This document shows positions 39,686-48,559 of a stretch of DNA of 64,000 nucleotides, one piece after another. The stretch's first letter is position 1. Every line of letters begins with the position of its first letter. The stretch is from Nocardia sp. BMG51109 (GTDB taxonomy: Bacteria > Actinomycetota > Actinomycetes > Mycobacteriales > Mycobacteriaceae), in the NCBI RefSeq assembly GCF_000526215.1, contig NZ_JAFQ01000004.1:2170001-2234000 (forward strand). Reading direction: 5' to 3'. The notes under the pieces were generated by a model that saw only the letters and a list, made by a program, of their open reading frames with translations, had not been told where the DNA came from and searched no databases. The position numbers and the translations under genes are program-made.

Positions 39686-39911
39686 GGCTCCCACCCTACT
39701 GCGATGCGCGGAACCGGGCGTCGCGAGGACCGGGCTCCGCCGACCCGGCCGCCACCGCCGCGACGGCCTCGCTCCCGGCAACCGGCCGCCCGAACACGCC
39801 GCCGATTGCCATTTGTTAACTATCACTGAGACCGGGTACATAGAATCCTCGCAAAAGGTGCAATGTTCGCGGGTGTGGTGTCGGCGACGGTGGCGGCGAG
39901 GGGAGTTCACG

Positions 39912-41426
39912 GTGGGCGCGTGCGCGCAGGTGCGGGTGGCGGTCGTCGGTGCGGGTTTCGGCGGAATCGGCATGGGATCTGCGCTGAAACGCGCCGGTTT
40001 CGACGACTTCGTGATCCTGGAGAAGGGCGCGGACGTCGGCGGCGTGTGGCGGGAGAACACCTACCCCGGATGCTCGTGTGACGTACCGTCGCACCTGTAT
40101 TCGCTGTCCGTTCGCCCGTACCGCGATACCGGCACGCGCTACCCGCGGCAAAGCGGCATTCTGGCGTATCTGCACGAGGTCGTCGCGGCCGAGGGGCTCG
40201 AACCACATCTACGGCTGCGGACCGCGATCCGCGAGGCCGTCTACGACGACACCGCCGGCCACTGGACCCTGGCCACCGCCGACGGCGGTGTGGTCGTCGC
40301 CGACACCGTCATCTTCGCGGTGGGTCAGCTGCACCGGCCCTACGTACCCGACATCGCGGGCCGCAGTGAGTTCACCGGCGCGGCGTTCCACTCCGCGGCC
40401 TGGGAGCACTCCCTGGATCCGCGCGGCCGCGACGTGGCCGTGATCGGCACCGGATCCAGTGGCGCGCAACTGGTCCCGCGGATCGCCGGCGACGCCCGCC
40501 GGGTCACCGTCTACCAGCGGACACCGCACTGGATACTCCCCAAACCACGCGCGCGGTTCGGCGCGGTGGCACGGACGGCGCTGCGGCTGCCGGGGATGCA
40601 CGGACTGTATCGGCGGGCCCTGCACCACGGGGCGGATCTCGCGCTGACGCCGATCGCCGGGCGCGGCTGGTCGGCCCGGCCGGCCCAGCACCTCGCCCGG
40701 ACACATCTGCGCAGGCAGATCCCCGATCCGGCGTTACGGGCCGCGCTCACACCGCAGTACCCGATCGGGGCCAAACGCATCCTGTTCGACAGCGACTTCT
40801 ATCCGGCACTGCGGGAGGAGCACGTCGAACTCGTCACCGAGACCATCGCCAGGATCACCGCCGACGGCATCGAGACGGTCGACCGGCGGCACCGTCCCGC
40901 CGACGTCATCGTGTACGCCACGGGGTTTCGGGCACCGGAGTTCCTGGTGCCGCTGACCGTCGTGGGCCGGGCGGGCGCGAGCCTGCACGAGCGCTGGGCC
41001 AGGGGCGCCGACGCCTATCTCGGGCTGGCCGTGCCCGAGTTCCCGAACATGTTCCTCATCGCCGGCCCGAACACCTTCCTGAGCACCGGATCCAACCCCT
41101 TCATGAAGGAATGCCAGATCCGCTACATCATCGAATGCCTCCGCTGGCGCGACCGGACCGGCGCGGCCGCCATCGAGGTGGCGCCCGACGTCGCCGCACG
41201 GTACCGGGAGTGGCTGCGGGACCGGCTGGAGGCCACGGTCTGGACCTCGGGAGGGAGCTGGTATCAGCACGCCAGCGGCGCCGTCACCAATCCCTGGCCC
41301 GCCTCCGCGCGCCGGTTCGACCGGATGACCCGGACCGACCCTTCCCGTGCGTTCGTGCCGGACACCCTTCGCCGCCCCGGCCCCGCGGTGGCCGAACCGC
41401 ACAGGGCGGCGGTCGGCGAGCCCTGA
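39912..41426 (+). CDS. Baeyer-Villiger-type flavin monooxygenase
   Basis: This 504-residue FAD/NADPH-dependent monooxygenase is likely to insert oxygen into ketones or hydroxylate a substrate. The GTG start at 39912 follows AGGGGAG. The FAD motif is VVGAGFGGIGMG (residues about 10-21). The Baeyer-Villiger fingerprint FxGxxxHxxxW is seen as FTGAAFHSAAW (about 154-164). The NADPH motif is VIGTGSSGAQ (about 177-186). The C-terminal motif YATGF is present. The substrate is unknown; steroid or alkyl ketones are plausible given the genes further right, but it is not linked to them by operon structure. Confidence 0.9.
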   Translation: MGACAQVRVAVVGAGFGGIGMGSALKRAGFDDFVILEKGADVGGVWRENTYPGCSCDVPSHLYSLSVRPYRDTGTRYPRQSGILAYLHEVVAAEGLEPHLRLRTAIREAVYDDTAGHWTLATADGGVVVADTVIFAVGQLHRPYVPDIAGRSEFTGAAFHSAAWEHSLDPRGRDVAVIGTGSSGAQLVPRIAGDARRVTVYQRTPHWILPKPRARFGAVARTALRLPGMHGLYRRALHHGADLALTPIAGRGWSARPAQHLARTHLRRQIPDPALRAALTPQYPIGAKRILFDSDFYPALREEHVELVTETIARITADGIETVDRRHRPADVIVYATGFRAPEFLVPLTVVGRAGASLHERWARGADAYLGLAVPEFPNMFLIAGPNTFLSTGSNPFMKECQIRYIIECLRWRDRTGAAAIEVAPDVAARYREWLRDRLEATVWTSGGSWYQHASGAVTNPWPASARRFDRMTRTDPSRAFVPDTLRRPGPAVAEPHRAAVGEP

Positions 41427-41445
41427 CGCGGGCGGACGTCCAGGA

Positions 41446-42834
41446 TCAGCGAGTACGAACGGTGAGGCCGGGGTTGTCGTCGAGCACGGTGCCGATCGGC
41501 TGGCCCAGCAGGATGGGCAGATGCCCGCAACCCTGGTCCAGCGGCGTGGCGGCCGTGAGGATGGCGCTGTTGACCCCGACCGCCTTGGTGCCGGCGAAGA
41601 TCGGCCCGCCGCTGTCGCCGCGCTGGGCACAGAGATTGACCACGAACATGTCCTCAATCTCGACGGCCTTCCCATCGTGCCCCGGCACGTCGCTCAGCCG
41701 GCCCTGCTGGCCCACCGCCAGGACCGGGCCGCAGGAGTAACCGGACCGAAAGCCGGACTTGCACACCGGGACTCCGACCACCGGGTCGGCCGTTCCGTCG
41801 ATCCGCAGCAGATCCCGCTCGTCGCCGGCCGCCGCGTCGCTGCTGCCGAGAGACGGCCATCCGGCGCTGCTGCCCGCGCCCTCGGCCGGGGGCGCCACCC
41901 GCTCGGTCGACACCAGGTTGTTCCGGAATCGCGGTGCGGCCGAATCGTCGATCCGGATGATCGAGTAGTCGTGCGGGGCGAAGTTCGAAACCTCGAAGTG
42001 GCCGATCTCGTCGCCACGCCGATTGTCGCGGATATCGAAGACCTGTTGCGGCCGTGCGCTTTTCGCGGCAGGGTCGACCAGGTTGCCGGGATCGCAGTGT
42101 CCGGCGGTGATATTGACCGCATGCCCCTCGGCATCGGTGCCGTTGAAGCCGTACGAGCACCGGTGGGTCTTGCCGCCGAGTTCGACCGCATAGGGCCGGC
42201 CGCCGACGACGGGCTCGGTGGACTCGGCGTCCGCGATCGGCCGGCCGGCAGCGGGGCCGTCGTCGGGCAGGACCTCGGGCATCGCCATCACGACGGAACG
42301 GACGGGCCCGACCGCGTCGGGCACCCGGACGTCCTCGGTCGCGCGGATCTCGAGGCTGTTGTGCAGCAGATCGACGCCGTATCCGACGATGGCATCCGCC
42401 ACGGATCGAGGCTGGTCACCCAGCCAGCGCTCGAACGCGGCCTGGCGGTCGCGCAGCCTCGCCTCGCTGTCGGCGACCGTCTCCACCACGAATCCCGCCT
42501 TCTGGGCGTCCCTCCGGGCACCGGATGCGGGCGTCCCGGCGGTCAGCATGACGATCGGGCGGCCGCCGTCCATCCGTGTTCCGCCGAAGACGGCCGGATA
42601 CGTGCGGCGGGCCGCCTTCGCGAACTCCGACAGCCGCTGCGCAGTGGCGACCCGGGCGAGATATTCGTGCGCGTCGATGCCCAGGTCCCGGCGCACCGCC
42701 TCGATCAGGCCGAGGGGCAGCGGAACGTCGTCGGGACCGGGGTCGGCCGCGACCGGCGGTGCGGTCGAAACGGCCACGGCCACGGCGGCACAGCAGCCCA
42801 GAACGGTGCGGAACATGCGCGAACCCGGAGTCAT
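41446..42834 (-). CDS. Secreted S1-family (trypsin-like) serine protease
   Basis: This 462-residue exported protease has a signal peptide at residues 1-30 (…LGCCAAVAVAVSTAPPVAADP). A prodomain of about 170 residues with the AlphaLP-type ARVATAQRLSEF region follows. The mature domain carries His in VNITAGHCD (about residue 237), Asp in HDYSIIRID (about 280) and Ser in CAQRGDSGGPIF (about 422). Paired cysteines suggest disulfides. The start ATG follows AGGAGG at eight bases. It is convergent with the monooxygenase gene. Role could be nutrient acquisition or virulence; substrates are unknown. Confidence 0.9.
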   Translation of the reverse strand: MTPGSRMFRTVLGCCAAVAVAVSTAPPVAADPGPDDVPLPLGLIEAVRRDLGIDAHEYLARVATAQRLSEFAKAARRTYPAVFGGTRMDGGRPIVMLTAGTPASGARRDAQKAGFVVETVADSEARLRDRQAAFERWLGDQPRSVADAIVGYGVDLLHNSLEIRATEDVRVPDAVGPVRSVVMAMPEVLPDDGPAAGRPIADAESTEPVVGGRPYAVELGGKTHRCSYGFNGTDAEGHAVNITAGHCDPGNLVDPAAKSARPQQVFDIRDNRRGDEIGHFEVSNFAPHDYSIIRIDDSAAPRFRNNLVSTERVAPPAEGAGSSAGWPSLGSSDAAAGDERDLLRIDGTADPVVGVPVCKSGFRSGYSCGPVLAVGQQGRLSDVPGHDGKAVEIEDMFVVNLCAQRGDSGGPIFAGTKAVGVNSAILTAATPLDQGCGHLPILLGQPIGTVLDDNPGLTVRTR

Positions 42835-43085
42835 CGAGCTGCCTCCTGAGAGGATGGACAGTGGTGGTGACCGTTCCCGATGCTATGTCACACCCGTCAC
42901 AAAATGGACCAATTGGTCTTCGGCCGTGTCGGTGTCACGCCGCCGGAGTTCATCCGGGCCGAGCAGAGTGCCCGCAGGCAGAGGAACACGGCGACATCCG
43001 GTTCCACACCCGGACTCGGTCCGCTCCGAATAGTTCACGGTGGTCCGTCGGCCCCACAAGGGTGAGCGGACCGCCGGTCGGTCAC

Positions 43086-43123
43086 GTCGCCGGACCGGGC
43101 GGGAGGGCGTTCGGCCCGGCGAC
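43086..43123 (-). terminator. Hairpin after the Nat-type ABC operon
   Basis: The arms GTCGCCGG and CCCGGCGAC can pair, enclosing a GC-rich loop, just downstream of the minus-strand permease stop at 43129. The rest of the 294-base gap to the protease gene (42835-43128) holds nothing else I can name. Confidence 0.45.
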
Positions 43124-43128
43124 GTCGG

Positions 43129-44493
43129 TCATCCGGGCAGCCCGGCGGTCGATGCGGTCCGGTCGTCTTCGGGCACATCTCTCGCCGGGGCCTCCGGCTC
43201 CTCGTCGCGCGCCGCCGGGGCGGCCTCGACAACCGCGCCGGATTGCCGCCCTCGACCGAACAGCCGTGCCCGGCTCGATCGGTCGAGCCGCAGCGCGGTA
43301 CGCAGCGAGACACGGCTTCCGGTGAGCAGCACGGCATTTCCGTAGACGCGCCCGGCCAGGCGGGCGGTCACCGCGATCGTCACCAGGGTGAGCGCCACGG
43401 CGGCGGCCATCTGCCAGCCGGGCACCGTATAAGCGGCGCGCATCGGCATCAGGACCGGCGACAACAGCGGGACCAGCGACAGAACCACCGTCGTCGTCCC
43501 GTTCGGGTGGGCCGGCACCGTGGTCTGCCCGATCAGGTACGCCGCGATCACCAGCACGGTCACCGGGGTGGCGACCGAGGCCAGATCCTCCTGCCGGGAC
43601 ACCAGCGACGCGGCCGCGGCGATCACCAGCGCGTACAGGAAATAGCCCAGCAGGTACCAGACCAGCGCCCACCCGACCACGCCGGTGAGGACCGCGGCCG
43701 ACATGTGCAGCACCCCCGTCGCCACCGCGGTGCCGGCGCCGGCCGCCGCCAGCACCGCGACCTGGGCGATCGTCACGATGCCGATGCCGAGTACCTTGCC
43801 CGCCAACAGTTCCCAGGGACGGATCGTCGCCAGCAGCAGCTCGACGATGCGGTTGGCCTTCTCCTCGACCACCCCCTGCCCCGTCAGCTGGATGCTGATC
43901 AGCAGCATCACGTAGGTCAGCACGCCCACGACACTGGCCATGCCGATGCGGGCGGCGCGGTGCTCGTCGGCCGCCTGCAACGGATGGGTGACCACCGTCG
44001 CCGAGGCCAGGGCCTGCTGAACCGTGGCCGGGTCGCCGCCGAGCGTGACGATCTGCTGATTCAGCGCGAGCTGCCGGGCCAGCAGGCCGAGCGGCGCCTG
44101 CAGATCGTTCGGCAGCGCCGAGTTCACCACCACCTGCAGCCGGGCGGCCCAGTCGTCGGGAGCGTCCACCAGCACGGCCGCCAGATCACCGTCGCGGACC
44201 TTCGCCTCACCCGCGGCCCGGTCGACCACCGTGGTCCGGATCTGCTTGCCCGTCGCCTGCCCGGCGCTGACCAGCAACTGCTGGTATTCGGCCGTCTCCG
44301 CGGTGACACCGATCTGCTGCACCGACGCGGCCTGGCCCCGGCCCAGGAAGTGGAACAGCAGCACCGAACCGACGACCGCCGCCAGCAGCACGATCGTGAT
44401 CACCAGGAACGATCGCGAGCGCAGCCGGGTACCGACCTCCCGGGCGGCGACGAGCCGAATCGCCTGCGTCCCGGACATCTGATCGCTGCTCAC
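43129..44493 (-). CDS. ABC-2 exporter permease (NatB-like)
   Basis: This 454-residue membrane subunit of a Na+/drug-type exporter has an N-terminal REVGTRLRSRSFLVITIVLLAAVVGSVLLF, an extracytoplasmic domain of about 140 residues, then five to six helices (RIGMASVVGVLTYVMLLISIQLTGQGVVEEKANRIVELLLATIRPWELLAGKVLG). The last 60 residues are a charged, probably disordered, cytoplasmic tail. Its start overlaps the ATPase stop. The outer domain shares a 31-bp identical DNA stretch with the neighbouring ATPase gene. Confidence 0.9.
   Translation of the reverse strand: MSSDQMSGTQAIRLVAAREVGTRLRSRSFLVITIVLLAAVVGSVLLFHFLGRGQAASVQQIGVTAETAEYQQLLVSAGQATGKQIRTTVVDRAAGEAKVRDGDLAAVLVDAPDDWAARLQVVVNSALPNDLQAPLGLLARQLALNQQIVTLGGDPATVQQALASATVVTHPLQAADEHRAARIGMASVVGVLTYVMLLISIQLTGQGVVEEKANRIVELLLATIRPWELLAGKVLGIGIVTIAQVAVLAAAGAGTAVATGVLHMSAAVLTGVVGWALVWYLLGYFLYALVIAAAASLVSRQEDLASVATPVTVLVIAAYLIGQTTVPAHPNGTTTVVLSLVPLLSPVLMPMRAAYTVPGWQMAAAVALTLVTIAVTARLAGRVYGNAVLLTGSRVSLRTALRLDRSSRARLFGRGRQSGAVVEAAPAARDEEPEAPARDVPEDDRTASTAGLPG
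44136..44166. repeat. 31-bp direct repeat, copy in permease gene
   Basis: This stretch is identical, base for base, to 44678-44708 in the adjacent ATPase gene. On the coding strand both encode DAPDDWAARL in the same frame. The two proteins are otherwise unrelated. Confidence 0.85.
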
Positions 44494-45398
44494 GCGGCCT
44501 CCTGATCGGTATCGGCGACGACATGCTGGAACAACTCGCTCAAACTGGGCTGCACGCGGGCGAATTCGCGCACCGGGCTCACGGCCAGCGCGGCCGCGAG
44601 CACCCGCTGGTCGTCGACTTCCTCGGTCAGGCGCAGGGTCCAGCGCGACCCGTCTCGGTGATCCACCTCCACGCCGGGCAGCCGGGCGGCCCAGTCGTCG
44701 GGAGCGTCGGGCACGTCGATCGCGAGCCGGGCCGGCCCGCGACTACGCAGTTCGTCGACCGTGCCGCAGGCGATCACGGTGCCGTTGCGGACGATCCCGA
44801 CCCGATCGCACAGCCGCTCGACCAGGTCGAGCTGATGCGAGGAGAACACCACCGGGCTGTTGCCGGCCTCGCAGCGCTCTCGCAGCACCGAGCTCATCAC
44901 CTCGACCGCAACCGGATCCAGGCCGGAGAACGGCTCGTCGAGAACCAGGATGTCCGGGTCGTGCACCAGCGCCGTCGCCAGCTGCACGCGCTGCTGATTG
45001 CCCAGGCTCAGCTTCAGCACGTCGTCGTCGGCGCGCCCGTCGATGCCCAGTCGCAGCATCCACAGCCGCGCCGCGGCATCCGCCTCCCAGGCCGGAACAC
45101 CGTGCAGGCGAGCGAAATACCGCAATTGCGCACCGACCGGCATGCGCGGATACAACCCTCGTTCCTCCGGCATGTACCCGATCCGCCGACGCACCGCTAG
45201 ATCGATCGGCCGCCCCGCCCAGCGCACTTCCCCGCCGTCGGCGCCCACCACTCCCATGACGATTCGCATGGTGGTCGTCTTTCCGGCGCCGTTGGCGCCG
45301 ACGAAACCGAACATCTCTCCCGCGCGCACGTCGAATGTCATGTCCGACAACGCCACCACGTCGCCGTACCGCTTCCGCAGACCCGCGATTTCCAACAC
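44490..45398 (-). CDS. ABC exporter ATPase (NatA-like)
   Basis: This 302-residue ATPase has Walker A GANGAGKTT (residues about 37-45), a signature reading LSLGNQQRVQLATALV (Gly-Asn-Gln replaces the usual SGGQ, as in NatA/DUF4162-type exporters) and Walker B DILVLDEPFSGLDPVAVEV. The switch His is in VVFSSHQLDLVERL. The C-terminal 70 residues form the small DUF4162-like domain. Here lies DAPDDWAARL, shared with the permease. The permease start overlaps its stop, so they form an operon. Confidence 0.92.
   Translation of the reverse strand: MLEIAGLRKRYGDVVALSDMTFDVRAGEMFGFVGANGAGKTTTMRIVMGVVGADGGEVRWAGRPIDLAVRRRIGYMPEERGLYPRMPVGAQLRYFARLHGVPAWEADAAARLWMLRLGIDGRADDDVLKLSLGNQQRVQLATALVHDPDILVLDEPFSGLDPVAVEVMSSVLRERCEAGNSPVVFSSHQLDLVERLCDRVGIVRNGTVIACGTVDELRSRGPARLAIDVPDAPDDWAARLPGVEVDHRDGSRWTLRLTEEVDDQRVLAAALAVSPVREFARVQPSLSELFQHVVADTDQEAA
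44678..44708. repeat. 31-bp direct repeat, copy in ATPase gene
   Basis: Second copy of the repeat at 44136-44166, 542 bp away, in the same orientation and reading frame. It falls in the C-terminal small domain of the ATPase. Confidence 0.85.
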
Positions 45399-45751
45399 GC
45401 GAACTCCTCGCCTCCCATTCGCCGTACCCGTAATTCGATATGCCTTCTACATGCCTTGGACATCCACTGAATGACGTGAAAACAGCGCGCCGACCCGCCG
45501 ATTCGGGGCGCTCGTGCGGCCGCGCACCCACAGTAGGTGAGCGGCCGCGCGCTCCCCGGCCACCCGGTCGGCGCGTCGCCGCACACCCTGGTGACAAATC
45601 ACCGCATTTCTCATTTCGTACGCATGTCCCAATGGATTTCGACCGCGCACGACGCCGGCTGTTGCGTCGAAACTCGATCGCGGTTGGCTACGATCACCGC
45701 CGGGGCCGCAGAGCCCCGGATATTCGAACTGACTCTACGAAGGGTGAATTC
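45399..45751. other. Divergent intergenic region
   Basis: About 350 bases between the minus-strand ABC operon and the plus-strand hemophore-like gene. It should hold both promoters. I see no convincing gene, repeat or operator here. Confidence 0.4.
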
Positions 45752-46150
45752 ATGAGGATGCTCAACGCCCGCTGTGCGATCGTCGCCGTAGCCGTCGGCG
45801 GATTCGCGGTCGGCACCGGGTTGTTCGGATCGGCAGCCGCGTCCGCCGACGCGGTCGACGATATCGGGCCGTTGCTGACTTCGAGCTGTTCCTTCGCTCA
45901 GATCGACTCCGCGCTGCACGAAGTCGCGCCCGATACCGCCGCCCGGCTGGATTCCGTTCCCCTGCAGAAGAATGTTCTGCAGCTCGTGCTCTCCCAGCCC
46001 GCCGACAAGCGCGCGGCGATGTACGAACAGTTGACGACGCAGCGCAAGAAGCTCGCCAGCACCACCGGTATGGATGCCGGACTCGGCGTCGATAGGCCGG
46101 AAATCGGTCCGGTCATGCAGCGGGTCGCCGATTCCTGCCAGCGTTACTGA
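45752..46150 (+). CDS. Hemophore-related secreted protein
   Basis: A 132-residue exported protein with signal peptide (MRMLNARCAIVAVAVGGFAV…AAASADA, cleavage near residue 32). The mature part is helical with two cysteines (LLTSSCSFAQ and DSCQRY) that likely form a disulfide, and ends in Tyr. Size, cysteine spacing and the DDIGPLLTSSCSFAQIDSAL motif fit the Rv0203/Rv1174c hemophore-related family of mycobacteria, some of which bind haem. I cannot identify haem ligands here. GAAGGGTG precedes the ATG. It lies just upstream of two tiny peptide genes. Confidence 0.78.
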   Translation: MRMLNARCAIVAVAVGGFAVGTGLFGSAAASADAVDDIGPLLTSSCSFAQIDSALHEVAPDTAARLDSVPLQKNVLQLVLSQPADKRAAMYEQLTTQRKKLASTTGMDAGLGVDRPEIGPVMQRVADSCQRY

Positions 46151-46306
46151 GGTCGCCTACTGGTCGGTTGTTTTATAGGGCGATCGTCCAAATAAAACAA
46201 ACCTGGCGAAGTTCCCGACACGCCGCCGCGGTTCAGCGGTAACAGAGCCATAGTTGGCATGATCGCTCGTGCTAGTTCACCATCAATCACGCAACAGGAG
46301 GAAAAC

Positions 46307-46393
46307 ATGCTTCTGCCCGTCGTTGGCAGTGCCGCCGGTCTGGCCGTCGCCGCTCTGGGCACGATTGCTGGCATCATCATCGCGGTGATCTGA
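46307..46393 (+). CDS. 28-residue hydrophobic peptide A
   Basis: A short gene with a near-perfect ribosome binding site (AGGAGG, seven bases before ATG). The product begins MLLPVVGSAAGLAVAALG and ends GIIIAVI; it is almost wholly hydrophobic, with one Pro and no charged residue. It is paralogous to the peptide at 46555: same length, 20 of 28 residues identical, same MLLPVVGSA start and GIIIAxI end. A terminator-like hairpin follows 17 bases after the stop. I do not recognise a family. It should insert in or bind to a membrane. Confidence 0.75.
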   Translation: MLLPVVGSAAGLAVAALGTIAGIIIAVI

Positions 46394-46410
46394 TCCAGTA
46401 ATCGATGAAA

Positions 46411-46447
46411 GCGGGTCGGACGTCTGCAGGAGGGACGCCCGACCCGC
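46411..46447 (+). terminator. Hairpin after peptide A
   Basis: GCGGGTCGG at 46411-46419 pairs with CCGACCCGC at 46439-46447; further inner pairing is possible. ATTTCG follows. It lies between the two peptide genes. Confidence 0.65.
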
Positions 46448-46554
46448 ATTTCGCCGTTACGAGCCCGCCGATAATGCGGCGGGTGCACTACCTCGAGACA
46501 TTTGCTCGGCATATTCGCCGAGTCAGCGCACACACCTAGAAACAGGAGAGAACC

Positions 46555-46641
46555 ATGCTGCTGCCCGTCGTGGGAAGTGCTGTCGGTGCGGCCGTCGCCG
46601 CCGCCTCGGTCATCACCGGGATCATCATCGCGATCATCTAG
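46555..46641 (+). CDS. 28-residue hydrophobic peptide B
   Basis: Second member of the pair, with the ribosome binding site CAGGAGAGAACC before ATG. It begins MLLPVVGSAVGAAVAAAS and ends GIIIAII, uncharged and hydrophobic throughout. Third-position GC is high as in real genes of this genome, and the differences from peptide A are largely conservative. It has its own upstream region of 160 bases with small inverted repeats (CCCGCCG/CGGCGGG near 46465-46485) and its own hairpin downstream. Each peptide thus looks like a separate transcription unit. Function is unknown. Confidence 0.75.
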   Translation: MLLPVVGSAVGAAVAAASVITGIIIAII

Positions 46642-46660
46642 TATCGCGCTCCGAACAGAC

Positions 46661-46696
46661 GCGGGCCGGACGCCACGGACTTGGCGACCGGCCCGC
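46661..46696. terminator. Hairpin after peptide B
   Basis: GCGGGCCGG at 46661-46669 pairs with CCGGCCCGC at 46688-46696. It lies between peptide B and the convergent esterase gene, and could serve both. Its sequence and placement resemble the hairpin after peptide A. Confidence 0.65.
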
Positions 46697-46705
46697 GCTT
46701 CGTTA

Positions 46706-47797
46706 CTACAGGCCCATGCCCCGGGCCAGGACCGGCCAGGACCGCTCGAATTCGTCCTGCCAATAGCCCCACGAATGAGTGCCGGGGCCGAGATGATAAG
46801 TCGCCGGAATGCCGAGGGACTCGAGCCGGGACTTCATGTTCTGCGTGCAGTAGTTGGTCGCGGCCTCGATCAGACCGCCGACCGTGACCTGATTGACCAA
46901 CCCACCGACTCCGGGCAATGCATAGGGGTCGCCCAGTGCGTCGTGCCGGCCCGGCATGCCGTTCCCGGACGACATGTAGATGTTGAGCCCGCGTAAATGC
47001 TCGGCCTGAATGTACGGATCGTTCTTCTCCCATTCGGGCGAGCCGACCGGGCCCCACATGTTGTCGGCATTGCCGCCGCCCCACGCGACCGCGGTTTTCA
47101 CGAATCGTGAGCCGACCGGATCGCTGGCTTGAACACATCCGCTGTAAGCCGCCGCCGACTTGAACAGACCCGGCTTCGCGATCGGCAGCGACAGGACCGT
47201 GGTGGCGGAGGTGGAAATTCCGGCGATGGCGTTCAGGCCGTTCGTGCCGAGCGCCCGATCGATGATCGGCGGCAGTTCCTCGGTCAGGTAGGTCTTCCAT
47301 TTGTTGCGCCCGAGCGCGGGATCGTCCTTGATCCAGTCGGTGTAGTAACTGAACTTTCCACCGATCGGCAGGATCAGGTTCGCATTCTTGTCCGACATGA
47401 ACTCCTGGGCATGACCCTTTGCCTGCCAGGATGCCTCGTCCAGACCGCCGCCCGCACCGCTGAGCAAGTACAGGCTGGGCCGCGGCCGCGACCTGTCGGT
47501 CGGCAACTGGATTTCCACCGGAAATTTCTGATCCATGGCCGCGGAATAGATCTGGAGCCGGATATTTCGGTCATCGATGCGCTCGACACCGGCGAGGTGC
47601 GAACCATCGGGCGCCGTGGCGCCGGTTTCCGCCCCGGCCACCGGCGCCGGTGCGGCATATCCGGGCGAGGCGCCGAGTACCGACCAGGCCAGCAGCCCGG
47701 ACAACGCGAAACCGGTAACGGTGCGTGCGCGACGCGCGTTGAGAACCCCTGCTTTCAAACCCCAATTCATACCCAAGCTTTTAGCACGCCCATTCAT
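46706..47797 (-). CDS. Secreted Ag85/esterase-family mycolyltransferase-like protein
   Basis: A 363-residue exported alpha/beta hydrolase of the antigen 85/esterase D group, which in mycolate-bearing bacteria transfers mycolic acids to trehalose or arabinogalactan. The signal peptide ends near residue 49 (…VLGASPGYAAPAP). The nucleophile elbow reads AGISTSATTVLSLP (GxSxS). The C-terminal GTHSWGYWQDEF has the catalytic His and the Trp-rich motif of Ag85. A Cys pair (YSGCVQ, TNYCTQ) is present. Start could also be the ATG nine codons later. Whether it transfers mycolates or only hydrolyses esters is not clear from sequence. Confidence 0.88.
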   Translation of the reverse strand: MNGRAKSLGMNWGLKAGVLNARRARTVTGFALSGLLAWSVLGASPGYAAPAPVAGAETGATAPDGSHLAGVERIDDRNIRLQIYSAAMDQKFPVEIQLPTDRSRPRPSLYLLSGAGGGLDEASWQAKGHAQEFMSDKNANLILPIGGKFSYYTDWIKDDPALGRNKWKTYLTEELPPIIDRALGTNGLNAIAGISTSATTVLSLPIAKPGLFKSAAAYSGCVQASDPVGSRFVKTAVAWGGGNADNMWGPVGSPEWEKNDPYIQAEHLRGLNIYMSSGNGMPGRHDALGDPYALPGVGGLVNQVTVGGLIEAATNYCTQNMKSRLESLGIPATYHLGPGTHSWGYWQDEFERSWPVLARGMGL

Positions 47798-47839
47798 ATC
47801 CGACCGGCACCGACACCATGAAATTCGCGCACGGAAAAA

Positions 47840-48559
47840 TCAACCGCCGGACGACGGTTTCCGATGGTTGTAGCCGGCCACCGGCGTCGACAGCTGCGCC
47901 ACGACCTCGTGATGGAGCTGTCGCTTGATATCGGCGAGGACCGGCCCGCGGGTGTGTGCCACATTCTTGGCGTATTCGACCGCGGCGGGGAGCACGCCGT
48001 CCGCGGGCGCGATTTCATCGATCAGACCCCGGTCCAGCGCCTCGGGGCCGCGATAGCGGCGACCGGTGGCCAGCGCCTCGTGCACGGTCCGCGGCGGCAG
48101 CCGCGCGGCAGCCAGGGCCACGGTGCCGGGGGCGTACGACGTGCCGATCGTGATACCCGGGAAGCAGAAGTAGCCGCGATCGTCGCGCATCACGGCGCGA
48201 TCGTGGGTGAGCGCCAGAAACGCGCCGGCACCGAAGGTGTGGCCCTGCAATGCGGCGACCGTCGGCAGCGGAGATACCAGCATCCGCGCGAACAACCGCT
48301 GGATCTCGCTCAGGTAGGTGTCGACCTCGCCCGGATGCTCCGCGACCCAATTCAGATCGGCGCCGGTCGAGTAGAACTTGCCGGCGCCGACCGTCACCAC
48401 CGCCCGCGGGCCCGGCTCCGCCTCGACCTCGTCGAGCAGTGCGTGGAATCGCGCCATCCACTCCGGGTGGAACCGGTTCTCCGGATCGCTGCTGTCGGTA
48501 TGCTCGGCGTCATCCAGATGCAGGATCGCGACATCGCCCTCGTGTTCAAGGTACGGCAC
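47840..48559 (-). CDS. Enoyl-CoA hydratase/isomerase family protein
   Basis: A 239-residue crotonase-fold protein, starting with GTG (VPYLEHEGDVAILHLDDAEH). Oxyanion-hole regions are GAGKFYSTGADLNWV (residues about 60-74) and ALQGHTFGAGAFLALTHDRAVM. The usual hydratase glutamates are not obvious: GITIGTSYAPGTVALAAARL sits where the second Glu would be. It may therefore be an enoyl-CoA isomerase (PECI-like) rather than a hydratase. It could serve fatty acid or steroid side-chain degradation. An open frame continues upstream, but without family similarity. Confidence 0.83.
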   Translation of the reverse strand: MPYLEHEGDVAILHLDDAEHTDSSDPENRFHPEWMARFHALLDEVEAEPGPRAVVTVGAGKFYSTGADLNWVAEHPGEVDTYLSEIQRLFARMLVSPLPTVAALQGHTFGAGAFLALTHDRAVMRDDRGYFCFPGITIGTSYAPGTVALAAARLPPRTVHEALATGRRYRGPEALDRGLIDEIAPADGVLPAAVEYAKNVAHTRGPVLADIKRQLHHEVVAQLSTPVAGYNHRKPSSGG

